Below the pieces are notes generated by a model. It had not been told where the DNA came from and searched no databases. It worked only from the letters and a program-made list of their open reading frames with translations. This document shows positions 1 through 5,509 of a stretch of DNA of 5,832 nt, one piece after another. The position numbers and the translations under genes were made by a program. The stretch comes from Actinomycetes bacterium (GTDB lineage: Bacteria > Actinomycetota > Actinomycetes > Mycobacteriales > Micromonosporaceae), in contig JAEZGP010000434.1 of the NCBI GenBank assembly GCA_023437285.1, forward strand, positions 1 to 5,832, given 5' to 3'. Each line of letters starts with the position of its first letter. Position 1 is the first letter of the stretch.

Positions 1-1
1 C

Positions 2-184
2 TCCGGGCTGTCACCGCTGGTGATCGAGGATGTGGTCGACGAAGGCACGCGGATCGTGGTCTGGGCGCGGACTCCACAGGCGACAGTCGCCTGTCCGGAC
101 TGTGGCGCCGCAACCGACCGAGTTCACGGCTATCACGAACGCACGATCGCGGACGTGCCGGTCGTCGCCCGCCGGGTCGGAACC
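2..184 (+). pseudogene. ISL3-family transposase, N-terminal remnant
   Basis: The reading frame is open from the window edge and encodes about 61 residues before the IS3-family element begins. It reads LSPLVIEDVVDEG near the start and then carries a CPDC zinc-knuckle pair (Cys codons 92-94 and 101-103), followed by a TDRVHGYHER stretch and ADVPVVARR. This order matches the N-terminal zf-ISL3 DNA-binding region of ISL3-type transposases, which binds the ends of that IS. The second half of the zinc finger, the helix-turn-helix and the DDE catalytic domain are missing. The hybrid frame ends at a TGA (197-199) supplied by the inserted element. The true start probably lies a few codons upstream of the window. 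The missing remainder does not reappear on the far side of the IS, so this is a relic and not a simple interruption. Family assignment is by motif recognition only. Confidence 0.75.
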
Positions 185-202
185 TGTCAAGTCAACTGAG
201 AC
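185..202 (+). repeat. IS3-family left terminal inverted repeat
   Basis: The end begins TGTCAAG and finishes TGAGAC. Aligned with one gap to the reverse complement of 1673-1691, it shares an outer TGTCA block and an inner TGAGAC block. With the flanking ACC/GGT included, 17 of 22 aligned columns match. It lies 28 nt beyond the orfB stop codon, the downstream-end position expected for this family. Confidence 0.7.
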
Positions 203-212
203 GTTTTCTTGG

Positions 213-1244
213 TCAGTTGATGTGTAGATCGACGGGTTGGTCTGCGGGTTTGTTGATCCATACGGTGTGGGGTCGAGCTGGTGGGCGGGGTCGGCGGCCG
301 AACCGGTCGGGGTGGGCCCGCCAGGCGGCGTCGAGGGTGCGTTGCCGCTGTTCGTGGACGTCGTCGGCGGTGTGGAAGTGCACCGACGCGGGGGTGTGCA
401 GGCCGATGCCGCTGTGGCGGTGTTCGTGGTTGTAGTAGGTGAAGAACTCGGCGCAGAACTGGCGGGCGTGCGCGAGAGAGGTGAACCGGGCCGGGAACGC
501 GGGACAGTACTTGAGAGTCTTGAACTGCGACTCGGAGTACGGGTTGTCGTTGGATACTCGGGGCCGGGAGTACGAGCGGGTGATGTCCAGATCGGATAGA
601 AGTTCCGCGACGGGCTTCGACGTCATCGATGAGCCGCGGTCGGCGTGCAGGATGTGGGGGCGGGTCCCGTTGCGGGCGACCGCGTCGTCGATCAACTCGG
701 TGGCCAGAATCGAGTCTTCGTTCGTGGCCACATGCCAGCCGACGACGTAGCGGGAGTACACGTCGATGATCACATACAGGTGGTGGAACACGCCCCGGTC
801 GCTGGTGCGTAGTCGGGTGATGTCCCAGGACCACACCTGCGACGGGCCGGTGGCGGCCAGCTGCGGGATGGTGCGGGGTGGGTGGGTGGCCTGACGGCGG
901 CGTTCGGTGCTCTCGCCGGCCTCACGCAGGATTCGGTACATCGTGGACTGCGAACACCAGTACACGCCCGCGTCGAGTTCCCGGGCCCAAACCTGGGCTA
1001 CGGACAGTTCGGCGTAGTCGTCGCGGTGCAGCACGGCTAGGACCGCGGCGCGTTCGGTCGGGCTCAACGCCGACGGTGGTGTCGCCCGCTGGGTACGGGG
1101 CCGGGCCGGGCGCGGTGGGCCCAACCGGCGGTAGTGGGTGGCCCGCGACCGGCCGGTTAACCGGCATGCTCCGACCGTGCCCACGACCGGTATCAGCGCG
1201 TCGAACGCGTCGCTCAGCGCCGCTTCGACGGCGGCGGCGTGTCC
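213..1244 (-). CDS. IS3-family transposase orfB (catalytic, DDE integrase core)
   Basis: This is the catalytic half of the transposase, the rve integrase-core domain of IS3 elements. All three acidic residues are present: Asp in VWSWDITRL (codon 822-824), Asp in LHADRGSS and Glu in NPYSESQFK. Exactly 35 residues separate the second Asp from the Glu. The N-terminal part has an HTH_21-like stretch (SPTERAAVLAVL...YAELSVAQVW...YWCSQSTMYRIL), and the C-terminal end carries the family's FFTYYNHEHRHSGIG segment. The minus-strand frame is open back to 1457, but residues upstream of about 1244 are only orfA read in another frame. No ATG or GTG with a ribosome binding site lies at the true N-terminus. 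The product is therefore probably made as an OrfAB fusion by -1 frameshifting inside the orfA tail. The nearest in-frame GTG is at 1184-1182. The ORF looks intact. Confidence 0.87.
   Translation of the reverse strand, partial: GHAAAVEAALSDAFDALIPVVGTVGACRLTGRSRATHYRRLGPPRPARPRTQRATPPSALSPTERAAVLAVLHRDDYAELSVAQVWARELDAGVYWCSQSTMYRILREAGESTERRRQATHPPRTIPQLAATGPSQVWSWDITRLRTSDRGVFHHLYVIIDVYSRYVVGWHVATNEDSILATELIDDAVARNGTRPHILHADRGSSMTSKPVAELLSDLDITRSYSRPRVSNDNPYSESQFKTLKYCPAFPARFTSLAHARQFCAEFFTYYNHEHRHSGIGLHTPASVHFHTADDVHEQRQRTLDAAWRAHPDRFGRRPRPPARPHTVWINKPADQPVDLHIN
1200..1229 (-). promoter_or_regulatory. candidate hairpin stimulating -1 frameshift in orfA-orfB
   Basis: In the minus-strand transcript, GUCGAAGCG (1229-1221) can pair with CGCGUUCGAC (1209-1200), giving nine base pairs with one bulged G. 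The 11-nt loop region contains the orfA stop codon. It lies directly 3' of a GCCGCCGCC run, where the orfA and orfB frames overlap. In IS3 elements a structure just downstream of a slippery site stimulates frameshifting. No classic A-rich slippery heptamer is present, so the role is inferred. Confidence 0.35.
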
Positions 1245-1624
1245 GCGCTCTCGGACAGCAACCCCAAGAGCGCGTGTGCTTTTCCCATGATGTCCAGGGC
1301 GGTCTTCGTCTTGGCCAGCTCGGCTTCCAACCGGGCGTTGTGCCGCCGCAGCCGTTCGACCTCGACTGCGTCGGCGTTCTTGCGGCGTCCTTCGCCGGTC
1401 GCCGCCTTGCGGGCACCCGACGCCGTCAACGCGCCCGCGTCCCGCGCGGCCCGCCACTCCAGCAGATGCGAGTGGTACAGGCCCTCCCGGCGCAGGATCG
1501 CCCCGCCCGCACCCGAGGCCTTCGCCGCCTCGTACTCGGCCACGATCCGAAGCTTGTACTCCGCGGTGAACGTGCGCCGCTTCGGCCGACCGGCCTGGTC
1601 ACCGGGGGTACTCGGCAATGTCAC
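1214..1624 (-). CDS. IS3-family transposase orfA (HTH, DNA-binding)
   Basis: OrfA supplies end recognition and multimerisation for IS3-family transposition. It is a short protein of about 136 residues. It opens with RRTFTAEYKLRIVAEYEAAKASG, the first helices of the HTH_8-like domain, followed by AILRREGLYHSHLLEWRAAR. It ends in a leucine-zipper-like helix (VERLRRHNARLEAELAKTKTALDIM), as is typical. I chose the GTG at 1624-1622 because a GAGG lies 6 nt upstream on the minus strand. The longer alternative is a TTG at 1663-1661, which would add 13 residues unlike the family and has no clear ribosome binding site. The tail overlaps the orfB frame, which is one base behind (-1), and the stop TGA at 1216-1214 lies inside a predicted hairpin. 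Confidence 0.85.
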   Translation of the reverse strand: MTLPSTPGDQAGRPKRRTFTAEYKLRIVAEYEAAKASGAGGAILRREGLYHSHLLEWRAARDAGALTASGARKAATGEGRRKNADAVEVERLRRHNARLEAELAKTKTALDIMGKAHALLGLLSESADTPPPSKRR

Positions 1625-1672
1625 GATGATCCTCTTCCTGTTCGGCCTGAGCCTAACCCGCAAACACGGGCT

Positions 1673-1691
1673 GTCTCAACTCAGCCTGACA
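1673..1691 (-). repeat. IS3-family right terminal inverted repeat
   Basis: Read on the minus strand, the end begins TGTCAGGCTGAG and finishes TTGAGAC, matching the left end with one gap and a few substitutions. It is the orfA-proximal (upstream) end. Between it and the orfA start is a CCCG-6 nt-CGGG hairpin (1657-1670), which could form in readthrough transcripts. Confidence 0.7.
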
Positions 1692-2420
1692 GGTAGGGTC
1701 CAGCAGTTCGGCGAGCAGGCTGCTGAGATCATTCATCAGGCGCCGGCCGGGGGCAAGCCGATCCCCGAGGCGCTTCATGAGGCCATCGGCCGCAAGGCAG
1801 TCGCCCTACAGGAGCGCGACAACGCTAACGGACAGATCCAGGAGGTTGATGACCTCGAAGGAAAGGTCCGCGCCACGCAGCCACACGTGGATGGGCTCAA
1901 CGATCTCGTCTCTCTCCTGGCAGATGGCAAGTTCATCGCGGCGGTCGTTAAGGAACGTCAGCAGACGCTGCTGGGCATCGCCACGGGTCTGCTACGAGGT
2001 ATGACGCTCGGGCAATTCGCCTTCGGCCCGAACTTCGAAATCTTTGACGCCCATACCGGTCGCCTACGCGATATCAAGACCCTCTCAGGTGGAGAGACAT
2101 TCCAGGCAAGCCTCGCGCTTGCTCTTGCTGTGGTGGAGCAGGCCAGCAGCAGCGGCGGGCGTGCTGAATCGCTGTTCCTCGATGAGGGGTTTGGCACTCT
2201 TGACCAGTCCGCGCTCAGCTATGCGCTGGACGCGCTGTCTTCCCAAGTCGCGGCTGGCCGACTCGTGGTGGTCGTCAGCCACATGCGGGCTGTCGCCCAG
2301 CACGTTCCAGCCCTTCTGCGCGTTACGAAAGCGGCCACCGGGAGCACGGTCCGATGGGCGACGGAAACGGAACTTGCGCAGCTCGCTGAAGAGGCCTATG
2401 GCGACGGATTGCACGATTAA
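1692..2420 (+). pseudogene. SbcC/Rad50-like ATPase, C-terminal fragment
   Basis: About 242 residues of the C-terminal half of an SbcC/Rad50-type SMC-family ATPase remain. Full-length SbcC joins the SbcD nuclease to process hairpins and DNA ends, and is usually about 800-1,050 residues. The fragment starts in the distal coiled coil (QERDNANGQIQEVDDLEGKVR) and passes through GMTLGQFAFGPNFEIFDAHTG. It then carries the ABC signature LSGGE (2082-2096), the Walker B segment SLFLDEGFGTLD with Asp-Glu codons at 2181-2186, and the H-loop VVVVSH with His at 2280-2282. The Walker A half is gone, so ATP cannot be bound in the normal way. The frame stays open leftwards through the antisense of the IS, and an in-frame ATG exists at 1626, so a chimeric protein is possible but has no supporting ribosome binding site. 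No sbcD is visible. It could instead be another Rad50-like defence ATPase. Confidence 0.82.
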
Positions 2421-2483
2421 CGCCGAGCGCAACCCCGGAAGCGACCCGAGGCTGACCACAGCAACCGACGGCCGAGCTGCAAC

Positions 2484-2501
2484 GGTGATCGCTAGATCGC
2501 C
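2484..2501. repeat. short inverted repeat GGTGATC-GCTA-GATCGCC
   Basis: Seven-base arms flank a 4-nt loop and pair fully if one G-U wobble is allowed. It lies 64 bp after the SbcC-fragment stop and 165 bp before the jetA ATG. There is no following T-run, so an intrinsic terminator is unlikely. An operator half-site pair is the alternative. Confidence 0.35.
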
Positions 2502-2547
2502 ATGCATGACTGACAACGATCGCCGACGTTGAATAGTAGATCGCCAT
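2487..2547. repeat. cluster of GATCGC motifs with 11-bp direct repeat
   Basis: GATCGC occurs at 2487, 2495, 2518 and 2539 within 58 bp. Two copies sit in an exact 11-bp direct repeat, TAGATCGCCAT, at 2493-2503 and 2537-2547, offset by 44 bp (about four helical turns). The cluster lies just upstream of the AT-rich patch preceding jetA. It could be a binding site for a regulator of the defence operon; no regulator gene is visible in the window. Confidence 0.45.
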
Positions 2548-2583
2548 TTGCTGTATTTGAGCGAGTCAGTTTAAAAGTACGGT
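2548..2583 (+). promoter_or_regulatory. candidate promoter of the jetABC operon
   Basis: This is the most AT-rich stretch between the SbcC fragment and jetA. Two weak sigma-70-like pairings are possible: TTGCTG (2548-2553) with TTAAAA (2571-2576) at 17 nt, or TTGAGC (2557-2562) with TACGGT (2578-2583) at 15 nt. Neither is close to consensus. Position, base composition and the adjacent GATCGC repeats are the main support. It would leave a leader of roughly 60 nt. Confidence 0.3.
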
Positions 2584-2648
2584 GCATTATGTCTTCCACA
2601 CCGTTTCGCGGCAGCTTGGCCTGCACCGACCAGTCGAGGTGAGTGAGG

Positions 2649-4283
2649 ATGAGCGACGTTCCTGCTCCAGCAGTTCTGCCGGAGCATGGCCCTGCGCCTT
2701 CATCGGCTGATGCCGGCATCTGGCCAGCGTCGGCCGCGCGTCAGCGCGTTGGCAGGCGTACCACGCTGGCAGAGTTGGCCGCGTACGTGTCCGAGGAGCC
2801 CTATCACGTTCTCTACTGGGCGATCATGGACGTGTTCTTGCAGGCTGCAGCGGCCTATCAGTCGCGGCTGCGGGTGGATGAGGTGCTGGCGGCGCTGCGG
2901 CTGAACGGCTGGACATATCCGTTGTCGGAGTCCGATCTCGAGGAGCGCCTGACGTACCTGTTCGGGCACGGCAACCTCACCCGCGACTACGACTACGACG
3001 ACACCGCAATGACGCTCGAGCGCTACGACCGGCGGCTGCACATCTACGACCTGACACCCGAGGGCGAGGTGGTACACGACGCGATGAGCAGCGTGCGGAC
3101 CAGCCTGCGCAGGGTGGGAGGTCTGCAGGCAGTGCTGCTGCGCCAGATCGTGGCGTTAATGGACGAGCTGCTGGAGCAGATGGAGGGCCCGGACCCGTCC
3201 GGGGAAGTGGTCTACACGCGGGTGGAGGACCTGCGCAGCAACTTCAAAGCGATGACCTCAAATGCAGCACTGTTCATGCAACAGGTCAACCGGATGCTGG
3301 CCACGCGCAGCATTGACGTGGAGGCATTCCGTCGGTTCAAGGACGACACGATCGCATACCTGGCCGGGTTTCTGGCCGAGCTGGACGAGTTGACCCCGGA
3401 CATCCGCAAGCGCACCTCGCGGCTGCGGAAAGTCCCGGAGCCGGTGCGCCACCTGGCGCTGGCGCGCGCGGCTCGGGCTTCCGGGCACAAGGCCGTCGAC
3501 GGGCGCGAGGCGTTCGACGAGTGGATTGCTGCGGCCAAGGCGAGCCTGGACGGGGTGGCAGAGTGGTTCACCGCCGACCGTACGGCCTCGACTGGCATTG
3601 AGGTTCTGTCGGCCAAGGCGCGCCAAGCTGTGCTGGGCATCACGCATGCGGTCGAGCGCATCCGGGAGGCCGGCAGCCAGCCGTCGGCTCGGACCAGCGA
3701 CCTGCTGGCACTGGCTGGCATGTTCGACCGCGCCGACACCGACGAGGTGCACGCGATCTGGAAAGCGGCGTTCGGGCTGACGCCGTCGCGGCACTTCGGC
3801 GACCTGCACAGCGACTCGGATCTGACCCCGGACGGGCTGCAGGTGCGGCAGGCGCCGCGGATCGAGGTGAGCTTGAAACTGCAGGCCATCGAGGCCAGCG
3901 ACAAGGTCAAGCAGGCACCGCGGCTACCGGACCATTCCGCCACGCGGCATGTACTGGCCGGGCGAGCCCGCGAGGAGATCGCAGCGGTAGCGGCCGCCGC
4001 AGACACCCTCGTGGCGCTGGGACAACGGCCGCTGTCGGAGCTCGACACCATCTTGGACCGGGCGACGCTGAAGCTGCTGGCCAGACTGGTGTTCCGTGCG
4101 CAGAAGGCCCGTCCCGACGCCGAGCGGTGGCAGCAGGCGACCAGCGTCGACGGCCGGCTGCGGGTGCGTATCCGCGCGCCGCGGCCCGCGCGCGCCACGG
4201 TAATACGCGCGGTGTCGGGCAGCTGGACCCTGCCCCACTACGAAGTACAGGTAACTGCGCCCCAGCCGCAGCGGGAGCGGTAA
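2649..4283 (+). CDS. jetA: Wadjet-type JetA, DUF2397/TIGR02677 (kleisin-like subunit)
   Basis: This 544-residue protein is recognised as the TIGR02677/DUF2397 family, the first gene of a four-gene SMC-type plasmid-defence cassette (Wadjet/Ept). In characterised Wadjet complexes JetA is the MukF-like kleisin that bridges the SMC heads and recruits JetB. Residues 1-40 are Pro/Ala-rich and probably disordered. A winged-helix-like region follows (about 48-145: EEPYHVLYWAIMDVFLQAA, DEVLAALRLNGW, LEERLTYLFGHGNL, HIYDLTPEGEVV). The rest is mostly helical, with RRVGGLQAVLLRQIVALMDEL, long charged helices in the middle, and a basic Arg-rich segment before a short beta-rich tail. I chose the ATG at 2649: GAGG at 2636-2639 is 9 nt upstream. 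A GTG at 2643 would add only two residues. The stop overlaps the next start (TAATG). No damage is seen. The molecular role is inferred from family and context. Confidence 0.8.
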   Translation: MSDVPAPAVLPEHGPAPSSADAGIWPASAARQRVGRRTTLAELAAYVSEEPYHVLYWAIMDVFLQAAAAYQSRLRVDEVLAALRLNGWTYPLSESDLEERLTYLFGHGNLTRDYDYDDTAMTLERYDRRLHIYDLTPEGEVVHDAMSSVRTSLRRVGGLQAVLLRQIVALMDELLEQMEGPDPSGEVVYTRVEDLRSNFKAMTSNAALFMQQVNRMLATRSIDVEAFRRFKDDTIAYLAGFLAELDELTPDIRKRTSRLRKVPEPVRHLALARAARASGHKAVDGREAFDEWIAAAKASLDGVAEWFTADRTASTGIEVLSAKARQAVLGITHAVERIREAGSQPSARTSDLLALAGMFDRADTDEVHAIWKAAFGLTPSRHFGDLHSDSDLTPDGLQVRQAPRIEVSLKLQAIEASDKVKQAPRLPDHSATRHVLAGRAREEIAAVAAAADTLVALGQRPLSELDTILDRATLKLLARLVFRAQKARPDAERWQQATSVDGRLRVRIRAPRPARATVIRAVSGSWTLPHYEVQVTAPQPQRER

Positions 4284-5509
4284 TGGCCAGTATCGAGGAA
4301 CAGGATCTGGAGACGCGCCGCGGACGCGCGATCCAGGAGCTCCTGCAACGCCCACTACTGGACCGGCGCGCGTCCTCGTTCGAGACAATCGCCACCAGCG
4401 AACAGTGGCTCAAGGAGTGGTTCGCCCGTACCTGCGGCTGGATCCTTGTCGTCGACTACCGGCGAGGTCTGGCGCGGCTGCGGAAGGTGACCGGCGAGGC
4501 CGACACAACATTCCCGCTGCGGAGCCTGCGCCAAGGCGCCAAGGTATTTACCGGGCGCAAGTACGTGCTGTTCTGCCTGGCCGTCGCCGCGCTGGGCGAG
4601 CACGGCCGTTCTCGGATGAGCCTGCAGGACATCGCGGTGGCGGTAGTGGACTTGAGCGTGCGGGCAGGCGTAGCGCCGTATAACGATCTGGACCACAAAG
4701 ACCGGCAGGCGATGGTGGACGTGCTGCTAATGCTGGTCCAGCTGGGGGTAGTGGCGGAGTTGGACCGCAGCGGCCGCGATTACGGCGTCGACCGCGGCGG
4801 CAACGCGCTGTATGAGATCGATGATCGGCGGTTGGCGCAGCTGCTCGTAGCGCCGATGCCGCCGGCACGATGTACCACCTGGCAGCAGATGATTGTAGAG
4901 CAGCGCCACCGCCGCCACGACAACGACGGGCCATCGCGGTTGGCCACGGTCGCGGCCAAGCAGCGGCTGATGCGCCGGCTGCTGGATCGGCCAGTGTGCT
5001 ACCCCGGCGACCTTCCCGCTGAGGAAGTCGCGGTAATGCGCGACCACGTGGCCGAGATCGGTCAGTGGCTGGGCGAGGCAGGCCTGTTCTTGGAGGTTCG
5101 CACCGACGCGTGGATGGTGGTCAACCGCCGGGCCGGGGCCCCCCGCACCCTGCGCGACGGCTCGAACGTCGCCAACGCCGCACTACTTCTGCTGGAGAGC
5201 ATCACGCGTGAGCTGGGCGGCGGTTGGATCTCTGCGGCCCATCTGGCCGCGGCGGTCGACGAGCTACTCGACGAGTACCCGTGGTGGGCCAAGTCACTGC
5301 GCAAGGACCCCAACCGCGCGGCCGCGATCACCACGCTGCTCGCCAGCTTCGACCTAATCCGCCCCGAGGCCGACGGGTGGACACTCATGCCCGCTGCGTG
5401 GCGATGGACCACCCGCGTCGACCCCGAGAGCTTTCCCACTGTGCCACGGCAGGCGAGCGCACCAGCCGGACACATCCAAGACGACCTGTTCACCATGGAG
5501 CCGACGTGA
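4283..5509 (+). CDS. jetB: Wadjet-type JetB, DUF2398/TIGR02678 (KITE-like subunit)
   Basis: This 408-residue protein matches the TIGR02678/DUF2398 family in its opening (RRGRAIQELLQRPLL, then WLKEWFARTCGWILVVDYRRGLARL) and in the segment RKYVLFCLAVAALGE (about 92-106). Such proteins act as the MukE-like KITE partner: winged-helix dimers that bind the kleisin and DNA in the SMC complex. Helix and short-strand blocks consistent with winged helices recur at about 110-185 (LQDIAVAVVDL, MVDVLLMLVQLGVVAEL) and 300-385 (WISAAHLAAAVDELL, ITTLLASFDLIRPEADGWTL). The ATG at 4283-4285 overlaps the jetA stop as TAATG, with GGAG 5 nt upstream at 4274-4277. The frame is open back to 4127, but that stretch lies wholly inside jetA and has no family match. 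The end overlaps the jetC start as GTGA. No catalytic motif is expected or seen. Confidence 0.8.
   Translation: MASIEEQDLETRRGRAIQELLQRPLLDRRASSFETIATSEQWLKEWFARTCGWILVVDYRRGLARLRKVTGEADTTFPLRSLRQGAKVFTGRKYVLFCLAVAALGEHGRSRMSLQDIAVAVVDLSVRAGVAPYNDLDHKDRQAMVDVLLMLVQLGVVAELDRSGRDYGVDRGGNALYEIDDRRLAQLLVAPMPPARCTTWQQMIVEQRHRRHDNDGPSRLATVAAKQRLMRRLLDRPVCYPGDLPAEEVAVMRDHVAEIGQWLGEAGLFLEVRTDAWMVVNRRAGAPRTLRDGSNVANAALLLLESITRELGGGWISAAHLAAAVDELLDEYPWWAKSLRKDPNRAAAITTLLASFDLIRPEADGWTLMPAAWRWTTRVDPESFPTVPRQASAPAGHIQDDLFTMEPT

Larger units (their letters stand above)
185..1691 (-). mobile_element. IS3-family insertion sequence (about 1507 bp)
   Basis: The element is bounded by imperfect terminal inverted repeats and carries orfA and a frameshifted orfB on the minus strand. 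This two-ORF layout with a DD(35)E transposase is diagnostic of the IS3 family, which transposes by a copy-out/paste-in circle intermediate. I set the ends at the TG...CA dinucleotides usual for the family. The outer match can be extended three bases on each side (ACC at 182-184, GGT at 1692-1694), so the true ends could be 182 and 1694. Neither choice gives a direct target duplication. The left flank is an ISL3 transposase relic and the right flank an SbcC-like gene. Both ORFs look undamaged, so the copy may be active. I do not assign an IS3 subgroup or a named IS. Confidence 0.88.

Noticed and set aside
1245..1457. N-terminal extension of the orfB frame
   Set aside because: These about 70 Arg/Gly-rich residues are orfA read in another frame, with no transposase similarity.
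1239..1691. Plus-strand open frame preceding the SbcC fragment
   Set aside because: It is the antisense of IS3 orfA. It has no family resemblance and is open only because of high GC, so the fragment is started at the IS edge.
1692..2420. The SbcC-like fragment as the JetC subunit of the operon
   Set aside because: It ends with a stop 228 bp before jetA, lies upstream of a separate promoter region, and a proper TIGR02680-like JetC starts at 5506.
2501..2508. Palindrome CATGCATG
   Set aside because: An isolated 8-bp palindrome with no second copy or spacing relation to a promoter; it could be chance.
2421..2520. Intrinsic terminator after the SbcC fragment
   Set aside because: The only clear hairpin (2484-2501) is short and not followed by a T-run.
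3212..4198. Long minus-strand ORF (328 codons) opposite jetA
   Set aside because: It has a Ser/Arg/Ala-rich composition typical of GC-rich antisense frames and no recognisable domain. The plus-strand gene has clear family features and coupling.
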